Counted from the first letter of the stretch, positions 43,101 through 52,174 are shown. The stretch: 64,000 bases of DNA from Archivesica marissinica (GCA_014843695.1 CM026386.1:12088491-12152490); one strand, 5' to 3'. The notes: a model not told the origin generated them from the letters alone. Made by a program: numbers and translations.

Positions 43101-43887
43101 CATTGCATCTCTATTCTACGGACACGATTAATAGCGGAATTTCTTAGGACGTTTAGCAGTCTTATGACGAATAGCGGTCTTACACGACGTATAGCGGTCT
43201 TATGACGTTTAGCGGTCTTATGATGTAGAGCGGTCTTATGACGTTTAGCGGTCTTATGACGTTTAGCGGTCGTATGGCGTAGGCATATAGCGGTCTTATG
43301 ACGTAGGCATATAGCGGTCTTATGACGTATAGCGGTCTTATGACTTTTAGCGGTCGTATGACGTAGATCGGTCTTATGACGTTTAGTGGTCTATGACATA
43401 TAGCGGTCTTATGACGTTTAGCGGTCTTATGACGTAGAGAGATCTTATTACGTTTAGTCAGTGGTCTATGACGTTTAGCGGTCTTATGACGTAGGCATAT
43501 AGCGGTCGTATGACGTAGGCATATAGCGGTCTTATGACGTAGGCATATAGCGGTCTTATGACGTTTAACGATGCAAAACGTGCAACAACATTTATATTTT
43601 ATATAGGGCTTTCTACGGTAGATTTATGCGGCATTTGGTGCCTTGACTATACAATTCCAAGCTCCTGTGCTTAGATGTTTTATGAAAGTGTGTCGAACTC
43701 AAAGAAAATTCCTCCTTATGTATTATCAAAGTTGGTCCGATTCAAAGAAAATGCCCCAACAACAAGTTGTATATAAGAATGCTAGAAACTATACTAAATA
43801 CAAATATGTATGACTTACCGCTTCGGCGAATGTATGTATAAAAACCAATGATAAAACACACACTGTAGCAGAAACGAATAACGCCAT
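36721..43887 (-). CDS. Secreted immunoglobulin-domain protein, six-exon gene
   Basis: Joined minus-strand exons 43,887-43,819, 42,146-42,078, 41,369-41,210, 40,707-40,018, 38,128-37,911 and 37,149-36,721 total 1,635 nt or 545 codons. All junctions agree in phase (0, 0, 1, 1, 0) and use GT/AG. The product has a signal peptide (residues 1-23) and a novel region of about 270 residues that I do not recognise. Then comes an Ig-like domain (SCEAFGTPKPRVTI ... VGLYTCRATAGNQ) and a second Ig-like segment starting IIAICTASGHSQPNVSF, with a late SLYCRAEG. No transmembrane segment was seen, so it is probably secreted or peripheral. Exon 4 has one in-frame TAG at 40,328-40,330. As assembled the gene is broken at that codon, or it carries a polymorphism or base error. 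Confidence 0.75.
37200..37392 (+). mobile_element. LINE-2 3'-end fragment
   Basis: Reverse complement of 48,357-48,540: TTTTCACTTATAGTCCTATC, GATTGCATTTGATT, GAGGGCCTCGTGGTAGATTA, ending AATAAAGTCTTTATCATTAT and an ATT-rich tail. It lies in intron 5 of the Ig gene. Confidence 0.75.
37655..37880 (+). mobile_element. SINE-F-like copy
   Basis: tRNA-like GGTTACGAGTGGTTACGGTC, CGTTGACTTCAAATTACTTG, B box ATGTTCGAATCCC, then a non-tRNA body ending in a C-run followed by AAAAAACAACAACCC. It lies in intron 5 of the Ig gene and abuts exon 5. Confidence 0.5.
37911..38128 (-). CDS. Ig-domain gene, exon 5
   Basis: Acceptor ATTATATTACAG ends at 38,129; donor GATGAG/GTATGA at 37,911/37,910. 218 nt; two bases complete the split codon, then 72 codons containing KVVGLYTCRATAGNQTMERT, the F and G strands of an Ig domain, and the linker VRPEIIVAE. 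Confidence 0.8.
38640..38930 (+). mobile_element. SINE-A copy, near consensus
   Basis: Full length: ACAGACGGATCTGTAGTCCA, GGTTCGATCCCCCGTCTGAC, ACCGAGGTCTCGTGTCGGTG, tail GCGACGATAAATAAACGTAA. In intron 4 of the Ig gene, opposite to the gene. Confidence 0.92.
39120..39560. pseudogene. Possible decayed histone-cluster remnant
   Basis: This stretch is GC-rich compared with its surroundings. On the minus strand CGGTCCCTTTTAGGGCCAC (about 39,390-39,410) resembles the histone mRNA 3' stem-loop with one stem mismatch. Minus-strand 39,240-39,310 has AAGCCGCATC ... CGTCATTCGCCAGCTATCCG, recalling the RIIPRHLQLAIR region of H2A with a small deletion. Plus-strand GAAAGAAGATGCCACATCGG recalls the KKPHR segment of H3. 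No intact frame. Weak; other origins are possible. Confidence 0.22.
39560..40017. other. Intron 4 sequence, nothing recognised
   Basis: AT-rich intron sequence between the histone-like patch and exon 4. Confidence 0.5.
40018..40707 (-). CDS. Ig-domain gene, exon 4, with in-frame TAG
   Basis: Acceptor AATCATTTCAG ends at 40,708; donor GATGAAG/GTAGAA at 40,018/40,017. 690 nt, phase 1 to phase 1. It reads SYTVTQGFIVHNG through GIQRTRTVYGSER, then TAG at 40,328-40,330, then continues in the same frame as TTDTYTVYEFSIRDDYADVN to SCEAFGTPKPRVTILDE. Both sides look coding and the phases match the neighbours, so the stop is a single-codon interruption, not an exon end. The C-terminal part opens the first Ig domain. 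Confidence 0.75.
41000..41140 (-). mobile_element. SINE-B copy, decayed head half
   Basis: Minus strand: GAGTCTCACATACTTCCCAG, then AACCACTGCACTAATCAAAC at the head end. Many substitutions. In intron 3 of the Ig gene. Confidence 0.6.
41210..41369 (-). CDS. Ig-domain gene, exon 3
   Basis: Acceptor CATGTTGCAG ends at 41,370; donor GATGGAG/GTATAC at 41,210/41,209. 160 nt, phase 0 to 1. Encodes NYTGEEIVDLKSLEDAFHP through PFWEFKFDG. Part of the unrecognised N-terminal region. Confidence 0.78.
41435..41676 (-). mobile_element. SINE-D variant with SINE-A-like tail
   Basis: Minus strand: TTTATTTAACATCGCTACCT at the left (A-like tail), CCTTTCCTGGGCATGCTCCA body, head complement ending ACCACTCGACCAC at the right, where a SINE-A begins. 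A 10-bp duplication GTCTGAACGTCTGA occurs near the head. Confidence 0.8.
41677..41935 (+). mobile_element. SINE-A copy, internal deletions
   Basis: AGACGGATCTGTAGTCCAGT, GGGTCGCAGGTTCAATCCCC, ACCGAGGTCTCGTGTCGGTG, tail AGCGACTATAAATAAACGTA. Part of the anticodon arm is missing. In intron 2 of the Ig gene. Confidence 0.87.
42078..42146 (-). CDS. Ig-domain gene, exon 2
   Basis: Acceptor GCATATTTCCAG ends at 42,147; donor CAATAC/GTAAGT at 42,078/42,077. 69 nt, phase 0 to 0. Encodes KTEVHDSTNEAEVTPTILR plus WRQY. Confidence 0.72.
42395..42615 (+). mobile_element. SINE-C copy, head damaged
   Basis: ATAGCGCTGTGGTTGCGCGT, CTTCAGGTCCGAAAGGTC, body GCCCTTAGGCAAGGCATTTA, tail ACTTGTTTCGCAATCGAGCT. 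The B box is deleted. In intron 1 of the Ig gene. Confidence 0.82.
42815..43040 (+). mobile_element. SINE-C copy, full length
   Basis: GTCGTGATAGCGCAGTGGAT, GGAGTTCGAGCCCCACTGG, GCCCTTAGGCAAGGCATTTA, tail TTTCGCAATCGAGCTCAAAT. In intron 1 of the Ig gene. Confidence 0.88.
43133..43575. repeat. 18-20-bp minisatellite in Ig-gene intron 1
   Basis: Unit AGCGGTCTTATGACGTTT and variants (ATGACGTAGA, ATGACGTAGGCAT) repeated more than twenty times with variable linker lengths. Confidence 0.85.
43819..43887 (-). CDS. Ig-domain gene, exon 1, signal peptide
   Basis: ATG at 43,887 on the minus strand, 23 codons, ending at a strong donor GAAGCG/GTAAGT. The peptide MALFVSATVCVLSLVFIHTF then AEA is a typical signal peptide with an Ala-x-Ala cleavage site at the exon end. 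The upstream context GGAAA before ATG is acceptable. Phase 0. Confidence 0.78.
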
Positions 43888-43997
43888 TTTCCGAAATTTA
43901 TAATAATAATTATGCTGTCGAGATTCTCCGGGTGGATGGGGGATCACTTTACAACAGCGTATAAATGCTCAAAATAATATAAGTTATGTATTTATTT

Positions 43998-44206
43998 GAT
44001 TTGTTTGTTTGTTTGTTTGTTTGTTTAAGTCGCACCAACAGCAATTAGATTATATTGGCGACTATCCAACTATTAGTGCTGGATCCACCGACCTAATCTA
44101 AAAATACTAATCTCTTCAGGAGGCATCGCTCATCTGTAACAAGAGGTAGCGTACACCTATTGCGCAATGGAATAAAAAGGTGCATGTATATATATATATA
44201 TATATA
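43998..44206. repeat. Simple repeats and SINE-A tail scrap
   Basis: (GTTT)n at about 43,998-44,027, a short SINE-A 3' scrap CTAATCTCTTCAGGAGGCAT at about 44,109, and (TA)n at 44,187-44,207. Confidence 0.7.
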
Positions 44207-44522
44207 TTGTGTAATATGACGATAATGCGCGCGCATATGTCACTGACATCGCTAATCTCTCATCTCAGAAAATCTTCTTTTTCTACTTATTTCCGAAGGT
44301 TGAACTAGGTGAGATCCATCCATTGTTGAAAGAAAAGAGATAGGAAGATCTTGTCATTCATAATCTGTAAAGTTTGGTCTGTTCTAACCTAAAATAACGG
44401 TTTTTAGTGGTAACTAATCATTTCCAGAAGGTCAAGGTCGTATTTGTCCACTGACTTCCGGTCTAAATTTTCCACTTCCTGTAAAGAATTTGAACAGCAA
44501 TACAGGTAATATTTTTGCCTAG

Positions 44523-45278
44523 TTGGCGTTCCCATGTAAAGATACAGACATGTTGGTGTACCCAATATCACTTGCTCTTGTCGTATTAGGTTTTATGAGA
44601 GTTTCACCCTGTGACAGCCACCAGAATGCCTACAGAGATATAAAATCACTCTGCCAAAAATCCAAATTGCTTCTCGCATGCTGTTCCATAAAACAGCTTA
44701 TCAAACCCAAATCTATGCATAAGTGTTCGTACAGAACTGTACTATTCCTCAGCACATTGTTGTTGATCATGTCCCTAGATATTGAATCAAATCCCGGACC
44801 GACCCTCGTACCTGAATTCATAGGAGACACATCCACTGTTTATCCCTGTGGTACCTGTGAGCAACCAGTAACCGCTTCATCTAAGGGTGCGCAGTGTGAG
44901 TTCTGTTTTATACTGTACCATGCCGACTGTCAGGGTATGTCCGACAGTTTGTGTGACAGACTTGGAGATGATTCTCGCATTGGGGCCTGGACGTGTATAG
45001 CTTGCAACAACATGAACATAACTCTACCTAGCTCTGCTAGTCTGGAATCATACGAATCACCTAACAGATTCAGCAGCTTCAACAGTAGCACTACAGATAC
45101 TAGCATTGATGAACATGTAAATACTAGTGACAACATTCATCCAGTCACATCAACACCAAAAGGTAATAAGCAAACATCACATAAACCCAAACAAAATCCG
45201 AAAAATAAAGTCAGACGACCATTAAAAGTATTGACTATAAATTGTAGGTCAATAGTCGATAAAAAAACTAGACTATGA
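44523..45278 (+). pseudogene. LINE N-terminal part: 2A-like motif, PHD finger, start of endonuclease
   Basis: Residues near 80-90 read DIESNPGP preceded by Leu/Ile-rich sequence, matching the D-x-E-x-N-P-G-P 2A-like consensus. Next is a C4HC3 PHD zinc finger: CGTC, CEFC, YHADC, CIAC. The C-terminus reaches LKVLTINCRSIVDKK, the first motif of the endonuclease, where the frame breaks. The start codon is uncertain; the frame may open upstream. Confidence 0.8.
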
Positions 45279-45282
45279 TAAC

Positions 45283-46242
45283 ATGATTGCGTCTACCCAA
45301 CCTGACATAGTATTAGGCACAGAGTCGTGGTTAAAACCTAAACATTACGATAACGAGATTTTCAGCCCGGAACTGGGATACACCCCTTTCAGAAGAGATA
45401 GGCAGAAGCAGACTGGGGGAGGGGTATTCATTGCAGTAAAAAATTCCCTGATTGCACAAGAAGCCACCCACCTTCACACCGATTGTGAAAACATATGGGT
45501 TAAAATACAACTCCAAGGTTCCAAGCCACTGCTCGTCTGCTCCTACTATAAGCCCAAAGAACATGACCCCCATAGTACTAATGAATTCAATAAATCCCTC
45601 TCCATGGCCACAAAAACCAGTGCAACCGTATGGGTTGGTGGAGATTTTAATATGCCCAAAATGGACTGGTCCAATATTTCCCCAACCCCAGACTGTAAGC
45701 TGCAATCCCACTACCGCGATTTTATTAATATCTTATTTGATAATAACATCACACAAATGGTCCAAGACCCCACACGCGGGAACCATATCCTTGACCTGTT
45801 CTTGACAAACAACCCCTCCAGAGTAAACAGAGCCCAAGTTATCCCAGGTATCAGTGACCATGATGCAGTCCTGGTTGTTATTAATACCTCCGCCCGAATG
45901 AAAACTCAAAAGCCCCGCAAAATCCACCTATATAAGAAAGCAGATTGGGATGGTCTCCGGTCACATATTACCAATCTACATGAATCCCTCTCCAAATCCA
46001 AAAAATATATCAGTGATTCAGTAGCAGACCTTTGGCAATCCATTTCCAGCTCCATCGAGGAAGGGGTCAATACTTTTATCCCGTCCAAAATGTCATCCAC
46101 TAAAAACAAATTGCCCTGGATTAAGGTTGAACTAAAACGCCTATTCAGGAAACGGGATAAAGCATTCAGGAAATATAAGAAAAGCAAACAAACCACACAC
46201 AAAGAACACTATCTTAAACTAATACACCTCTGTAGAAAATAA
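45283..46242 (+). pseudogene. LINE endonuclease segment
   Basis: Frame shifted by one relative to the previous segment. Contains PDIVLGTESWL (active-site Glu), VWVGGDFNMPKMDW (GDFN motif) and GISDHDAVLV (SDH motif): the conserved blocks of AP-like endonuclease that nicks target DNA. It ends at a stop after KLIHLCRK; the same frame stays mostly open to about 46,500. Confidence 0.88.
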
Positions 46243-46583
46243 ACTAAAATAGAATATCAAAAATATCTAGGTGACATACTCAACGTAAATACCAGCACTT
46301 CAGATGAACAACAACAACAACCTGAAACCAAGCCAAACAATAAAAAAATCTATTCACTACTAAAACACTCCAGACAAGACTCTGTTGGAATAGACTCTCT
46401 TAAAAAGCACAATAAACTACACACAGCAGACACAGACATAGCCACAATACTAAATGAACAATTTCAATCTGTCTTCACCCCCAAGTCCCCTGTTTCTCTA
46501 AAATCCCTGGCTGAAATGAAAGTACAGGATATGGCAGATACAGGTAGAGAGACCTCACACCCAACGTTAGCTCACACGACCCT

Positions 46584-47099
46584 ATGCCAGATATCGACAT
46601 CTCTGTTAATGGCGTTGAGAAACTCCTCAAAAACCTCAACCCCCATAAGGCTGCAGGACCAGACCAAATTAGACCAATAGTACTCAAAAACACCTGCAAA
46701 GAAATGGCCCCAATCCTATGTGAACTTTTCAAAAAGTCTCTGCAGACCAGTACCCTACCTGATATCTGGAAAATGGCAAATGTAGCCCCTATTTATAAAA
46801 AAGGCACAAAGTCCGACCCTGCAAACTACCGACCAATCTCTCTTACCTGTATCCTGTGCAAAACCCTGGAACACATTGTATCATCTAGCGTAACAAAGTA
46901 CTTCACACAAGCAAACCTCTTCTATGAACTACAACATGGTTTCCGAGAAAAAAGGTCATGTCAAACCCAACTCCTCATGCTAATAGACGACATCCTCAAA
47001 TCCATAAACCAGAGAAGTCAAGTTGACTTAATACTCCTTGACTTCTCAAAAGCCTTTGATATGGTCAACCATGAAAAGCTCCTGTATAAGCTACATTAG
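46584..47099 (+). pseudogene. LINE reverse transcriptase, N-terminal half
   Basis: Contains NPHKAAGPDQI, ANYRPISLTCILCKTLE and LILLDFSKAFDMVNHEKLL, standard RT blocks of Jockey/CR1-type elements, including the first catalytic Asp (LDFSKAFD). It ends at TAG 47,097-47,099 after LLYKLH. Confidence 0.9.
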
Positions 47100-48113
47100 T
47101 ATGGCATAAGGGGTCAAACTCTCTCATGGATTAAAAGCTTCCTAGACAACAGGTCACAGTCCGTCGTAGTCAATGGCTCTAAGTCCAGTACCATACCAGT
47201 CTCCTCCGGTGTCCCACAGGGTTCGGTCCTCGGACTACTCCTCTTTCTCATATACATCAATGACCTCCCAGATTTTGTCAAACACTCTAAAGTCAGCCTC
47301 TTCGCCGATGACACAGCTCTTTATCTTTCTCTGACTGTTTCTTCTCATTCCAGCCTATTACAGCAAGACTTACACCAGCTTGAACAATGGGAATCCAAAT
47401 GGGAAATGAAATTCAATCCATCAAAGTGCCAGGTTATTCAGATCACCAAGCGCAAACTAGTCATATCCACGAAATATCGTCTGCATAATACCTTCTTAGA
47501 AACTGTTTCTTCAGCAAAATACCTGGGAGTAACAATATCAAGTGATTTAAACTTTAACAAACACATAGACAACATCAGCAAAAAAGCAAGTCAAACATTG
47601 GGTTTTCTAAGACGAAACATCAAAGTACACTCAGAAAGGTTAACATCAACAGCATACAAGACACTGGTAAGGCCCCAGCTTGATTATAGCTCCACGGTTT
47701 GGTCACCGTATACGGCAGTTCTCATAGACCAGCTTGAGTCTGTACAGCGCAGAGCTGCCCGCTGGGCCAAACAAGACTACGGCCGAACGTCCAGTGTCAC
47801 AGAAATGTTGAACTCCCTAAATTGGAGACGCCTTGACCTTCGTCGCATCGACCAAAGATTGGTTATGTTCCACAACATCCTCCATAACCAAGTTGCCATT
47901 CAAGCTGAAAACTACCTTACCCCAAATACAAGATCTTCCAGAACATCCCATTCCCAAGCATTCCGACAGATCCAAACAGTGACTGACTACCATAAATATT
48001 CCTTCTTTCCAAGAACCAGTGTCCACTGGAATGCTTTGCCCCCAGATATTGTCACCTTGTCTGGCCCACAGTTCAGTCTGGCTGCAAGTCGGATTGAACA
48101 TGTTTCTCCCTAA
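47100..48113 (+). pseudogene. LINE reverse transcriptase, catalytic core and C-terminus
   Basis: Same frame as the previous segment after its stop: SGVPQGSVLGLLLFLIYIND and KVSLFADDTALY (FADD catalytic motif), then the thumb and C-terminal region with KYLGVTISSDLNF and YSSTVWSPYT, ending HWNALPPDIV and TAA at 48,111-48,113. Confidence 0.9.
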
Positions 48114-48356
48114 ATAAACCTGCCCTGTTCTTAACCTGTTTTTAACCAACCTAACATCATTCTTTTTATCATCTTTTATTTCATCTCTTACTAACATTCT
48201 TGTCAGTTGACGCGCGTCAAAGTCTAAGGTCCCCATCAGGGGTTTGACTAATAGGAAGATAGATAGATAGAATATGTTCATCTTAGAGAGATGGTTTTGA
48301 TAACCAGCCCAGTCTTGTAATTGACTGTTGGCTATATATAGTATAGTTAGGCACAC

Positions 48357-48392
<36 letters not shown>
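48357..48392. repeat. (AAT)n microsatellite, LINE-2 tail
   Basis: About eleven AAT triplets directly at the 3' end of the minus-strand LINE-2. Confidence 0.95.
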
Positions 48393-48393
<1 letters not shown>

Positions 48394-49046
48394 GACTTTA
48401 TTTAACGAGAGTACTCATTTAACAAAAGTTAATCTACCATGAGGCCCTCAACATATATACAATCAAATGCAATCAAAACATAGCACTATAAGTGAGAACT
48501 GCACATTGGAATAATATAGTAATGTAAAAGCTGAAAAATAGAGAAACTATATTTAATATGTAATGGAATATGATGATATATGGAATTGGCTAGCAGAGTA
48601 GAAAATAGGAATGAGACAATTAATGATACTAGATCTATCTAACAATATGCAGATTTGACTTGTAGTGGTATCTTCAAAATATGTATGAAATCAACTTAAA
48701 GACAGCAGCAATATTTACGATTCTAATAAATATAGCAATCGCAATACACATTTATAATAACAGTAGAAGTGCGCGATTAGTTTGAATTGTTATAGTTCCA
48801 CCTTAAGTAGAGAATTTTGAACTGTTGGATGGTTGGAGCATTTTGAACTGAGTGAGGCAATGAATTCCAAATAGATGATCCTGAAAATTCAAATGTATTA
48901 CGAAATAATTCACAATTTGGTCTTGGTGTGTATAATTGATATTCTGAGGTTGATCTGGAATAGAAGCCACGCGAGAGTTGAGCGTTGTACGTTGTTGATA
49001 TAGTCTGGATATCCATGGAACGTGTACATCGATGTTGTGTCAATAA
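48357..49046 (-). mobile_element. LINE-2 3' end, 5' truncated
   Basis: Minus strand: an 88-codon C-terminal RT tail (49,043-48,777) with CELFRNTFEFSGSSIWNSLP and an IQQFK ending, then a 3' untranslated region to an (AAT/ATT)n microsatellite at 48,357-48,392. The WNSLP motif near the end is usual for CR1/Jockey-type elements. Another fragment of the same 3' end lies at 37,200-37,392. Confidence 0.82.
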
Positions 49047-49059
49047 ACATATAATTCAA

Positions 49060-49217
49060 GTGTGTGTTTTGCGTTTAATTATCGTCGCTACCGGTTGTCC
49101 ATATGAGCGACGCCTCCTGAAGAGATTAGTCATTTTAGATTTTTGGGAGGATCGAACCTACGATCCCTGGATTACCAGTCCAGCGTGTTATCACTGGACT
49201 ACAGATCCGTCTGTATA
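49060..49217 (-). mobile_element. SINE-A copy, internally deleted, in LINE-2
   Basis: TATCGTCGCTACCGGTTGTC tail, jumping near 49,150 from TTTTGGGAGGATCG directly into the head complement TACGATCCCTGGATTACCAG. An 11-bp duplication ATATAATTCAA flanks it at 49,049-49,059 and about 49,218-49,228. Confidence 0.85.
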
Positions 49218-49229
49218 TATAATTCAATG

Positions 49230-49740
49230 CGATATACTAACTGTTTATTGAGACGAAATACGATATCACGAGCCCTCGTGTCACAGTGTGACAATAGCTT
49301 TCTTACTTGAACACATTCGACACACTCAACGTGTTCGAACCTACAGCGGTGACTGAAGGGCAAGTGATTTGAGCACTACTAAACGGATCAACCATATTTG
49401 ACTGATGATACATGTTTAATTTAAAACTTTATGTCAGGCAAAAGACATAGGACAAATAGTCATTATTTACGCTCACCAACCAATATTCCCATGACTCACT
49501 TGGGATTCAAACATTCGTTCTCCGTCCTTTAGAACTACACCACGAACGACAATTTAGTATAACTTAAAACACTGTCGTGACTTCATACCTGTGCACAGTC
49601 CAGTATTATAAATATTGGACTGGTGTCAGAAGGCCATATTTTATACTAAATATACATTGTACTACACGTAACTGTGCGAAATTAATAATTTTAATTAGTA
49701 GGATCTTGTTGTATAAGTGTGTGTTTTAACTTTTTAAGTA
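49230..49740. other. Unassigned intergenic DNA
   Basis: No feature recognised. Confidence 0.4.
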
Positions 49741-49742
49741 AG

Positions 49743-49850
49743 ATATAAGCCTCAAACGGATCCAATATGTAAAATATTGTATTGTCTTCGGTGATATAAA
49801 AATTACTCACACAGTCCACTAGTTTACATATTGGATCGTTTTGGCTTATA
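49743..49850. mobile_element. Palindromic MITE family P, copy 2
   Basis: ATATAAGCCTCAAACGGATC at the left and GGATCGTTTTGGCTTATA at the right. An uninterrupted version of the element at 7475-7874. Confidence 0.75.
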
Positions 49851-49859
49851 CCCTCAACA

Positions 49860-49966
49860 TAAAATAATACTTATTTATATATTAACACCCTTGTCATAGG
49901 GTGAACATAAAAACAGTACACATATATACATATCAAATGCAACCAGAGGATAGGACTATAAGTAGA
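49860..49966 (-). mobile_element. LINE-2-like 3' fragment
   Basis: TATCAAATGCAACCAGAGGA and GGACTATAAGT resemble the 48,450-48,500 LINE-2 tail, and the fragment continues after the inserted SINE-C as GACTATAAGTGAAGA. A further piece, AACTATAAGTGAAAACTGCT, is at about 50,510. Confidence 0.6.
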
Positions 49967-50177
49967 AGTCGTGATAGCGCAGTGGATGCGCTTCCGGTGC
50001 AAAAGGTCCGGAGTTCGAGCCCGCTGGAGACGTTACGATTGTGCCCTTAGGCAAGGCATTTAAATTCCACGTTGCCTATTCTCTCTCCTTCGTGGCGATG
50101 GATTCCATCAGGAATGAGGTCTCGATAGTGATTAATATAAGTTGAAAGATCTACTGATCTAAAATTAATTTGTATAC
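49967..50177 (+). mobile_element. SINE-C copy with target duplication
   Basis: GTCGTGATAGCGCAGTGGAT head with a small deletion, GCCCTTAGGCAAGGCATTTA body, decayed tail. GGACTATAAGT lies on both sides (ending at 49,966 and starting at about 50,178). Confidence 0.85.
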
Positions 50178-50199
50178 GGACTATAAGTGAAGATTTTAT

Positions 50200-50700
50200 A
50201 TTTTATTTATAGCTTTTTTTTTAGCTTTTTTTTTTTATTCCTCATAATTTCATAGTATTATTAACATAATATATATAAGTACATGCATGACAGTATCAAC
50301 GTTATGCATTACTTAATATAGTATGTGCATAGTCATTATTATAAACAAATGAGGTTTTTATAATGGTGTGGGGGAGACTATAAAATATGTTTATGGGATT
50401 AGTGTAGACATGAAAATTAATGTCAGCCAAACGGGGTTATATAATGTGTTTATATAAACCATTGATTGAGCTTATTTACCCTCGTCTCCGGCGAACAATG
50501 TGGGCGAGCTAACTATAAGTGAAAACTGCTTATTGGAATTATATAGTAATGTTAAAGCTGATGAATTCCAATGCTTTACGGTACGATGCAAGTGTTGTTC
50601 GTGACGTATAGGCCGATACCCGAAATACACGCATTGCAGGCAATATTGCGTGTATGCATGCTCATGTATGGTATTGGGGTTGGTATTGTAGCTACGGACA
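50200..50700. other. Mostly unassigned, T-rich tract
   Basis: T runs at about 50,214-50,236 and a LINE-2 tail scrap near 50,510-50,560. Nothing else recognised. Confidence 0.4.
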
Positions 50701-50701
50701 A

Positions 50702-51225
50702 AGACGGATCTGTAGTCCAGTGGCAACACGCTGGACTGGTAATCCAGGGATCGCAGGTTCGATCCCCCGTCTAACCCTAATAAAATTAACAGTCTTTCAG
50801 ATGGGACTTTGAACCGAGATCTCGTGTTGGTGCTGTACATCGTGCACGTAAAAGAACAAGAGGAAACTCAGGAATGGGTCTCTATCTGTACCATTGCACT
50901 ATCCTCCAAATATCGCTTCTCACCAATGCAACCCGGGTTCGATCCTCGGACCGGGAAGTATGTGAGATGGTACGGTGGTCGCCAGATCGGACAGGTGGGT
51001 TTTCTCCGGGTACTCCGGTTTCCTCCCACACGAATGACCACATTTACGCTTTCACCCGCGCCAACGAGAGTGATTAATATAAGTTGTTAAAACTTCATTC
51101 GCAATCGTTGTAAAATAAATAAAGTTTAAACTTATCCTCCAAAACTCTAAATTGACTAATCTCTTCAGGAAGCGTCGCTCATATGGACAACCGGTAGCGA
51201 CGATAAATAAACGTGAAACACACAC
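50702..51225 (+). mobile_element. SINE-A copy split by a nested SINE-B
   Basis: Head and body 50,702-50,910, 3' tail 51,131-51,225. The break is in the CACTATCCTCCAAA phrase, which is partly duplicated (TATCCTCCAAA on both sides), as expected of target-site duplication. Confidence 0.9.
50912..51130 (+). mobile_element. SINE-B copy nested in SINE-A, 5' truncated
   Basis: Begins at CGCTTCTCACCAATGCAACC, inside the tRNA-like head and lacking the A box, and runs to TTGTAAAATAAATAAAG. It ends where the duplicated host target TATCCTCCAAA begins again. Confidence 0.9.
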
Positions 51226-51344
51226 AGGTGTGTATCTATTTACCCTTTATCCATAAATGACTGTAGTGTTAAGTCTACATGTCCGAAGGCTCTATAATAG
51301 AGATACCCGCAATCGCCACTTTAGCCCGGTCTGTCGATTTCTCA

Positions 51345-51800
51345 CTTTTTAACAACTGGCCAAATGACATTGATATTATGAGAAGCTCAATTCGGCCCAA
51401 TTAATAGTCTCGGTGTTAACATATTTGTTGTGGTGTTTTACGTTTATTTATCGTCGCTACCGGTTGCCCATAAGAGCGACGCCTCCTGAAGAGATTAGTT
51501 ATTTTAGATTGTTGGAGGATAGTGCAATGATACAGAGAGAGACCCATTCCAGAGTCTCCTCTGGTTCTTTTACGTGCACGGTGTAAAGCACCGACACGAG
51601 ACCTCGGTTTAACGTCCCATCTGAAAGACTGTTAATTTTATTAGGGTCAAACGGGGGATCGAAGCTGCGATCCCTGGATTACCAGTCCAGCGTGTTACCA
51701 CTGGACTACATATCCGTCTGTGTCAAACATATTTGTTTGACTGACCAGGCAAAATATATCAAAGCCTGTTCCCAGGCTATCGCCACCTGTGTGTACCTTT
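51345..51800 (+). mobile_element. SINE-E copy split by a nested SINE-A
   Basis: CGGCCCAATTAATAGTCTCG before and TTGACTGACCAGGCAAAATA after match the continuous copy at 52,225-52,470. The host target AACATATTTGTT is found on both sides of the SINE-A. Confidence 0.75.
51429..51721 (-). mobile_element. SINE-A copy nested in SINE-E
   Basis: Full length on the minus strand: TTTACGTTTATTTATCGTCG through ACCACTGGACTACATATCCG. Confidence 0.92.
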
Positions 51801-52053
51801 TATAAAGATCGATTTTAGCAATCGTACCCCGTCACGTACCCCGCATGACATTTATATATGACATTATTAACAATTGAGTACGAGGACTTAGCGAAATGTG
51901 GCATTGTGTACCTCGGGGTATAACTGTGAAATCAGTGCATATAATATATATTGTGATACATAAAATGACCACATTCATCACTAACGCTGTTACGCACATC
52001 TTATGAAAAAATAGTAAAACGTTCCTGCTTCATAGTCGTGGAAAAGAGGAAAC

Positions 52054-52060
52054 TATATAA
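52054..52060 (+). promoter_or_regulatory. Candidate TATA box of the tetraspanin gene
   Basis: TATATAA lies about 30 bp before a plausible start site near 52,085 and 61 bp before the ATG at 52,115. Position and sequence fit a TATA-type core promoter; not proven. Confidence 0.4.
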
Positions 52061-52114
52061 CATTGTATAAGAGTGGACTTGCAGAAGAAACCTGCAATTA
52101 CAGACAGCAGAAAT

Positions 52115-52174
52115 ATGGGTGATTTGAAGCGAATAGGTCGTATTTTCTTGGTGCTCGTCAACTTTATTTTCATG
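52115..52174 (+). CDS. Tetraspanin exon 1
   Basis: 20 codons, MGDLKRIGRIFLVLVNFIFM, first half of TM1; donor ATG/GTAAGT. The start is the only ATG in frame near the TATA-like site. Confidence 0.9.

Larger units (their letters stand above)
44400..48273 (+). mobile_element. CR1/Jockey-like non-LTR retrotransposon, decayed
   Basis: In order on the plus strand: a 2A-like motif, a PHD finger, an apurinic-type endonuclease, a reverse transcriptase, and a 3' untranslated part ending in an (ATAG)n tail at about 48,258-48,271. Frameshifts near 45,250-45,285 and 46,500-46,584 and stops at 46,240 and 47,097 show it is dead. The N-terminal PHD plus EN plus RT layout and the short microsatellite tail fit the CR1/L2 group in marine invertebrates; clade placement is inference. 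The exact 5' boundary is not visible. Confidence 0.88.

Noticed and set aside
43998..44027. GTTT tract as a regulatory element
   Set aside because: A simple tetranucleotide microsatellite with no supporting context.
45331..46202. Minus-strand and alternate-frame open frames over the LINE
   Set aside because: They are shadows of the endonuclease and reverse transcriptase frames.
46240..46242. Stop after KLIHLCRK as the natural end of a LINE protein
   Set aside because: The endonuclease frame stays largely open past it toward the RT, and CR1-type elements encode EN and RT in one protein, so it is read as a degenerative stop.
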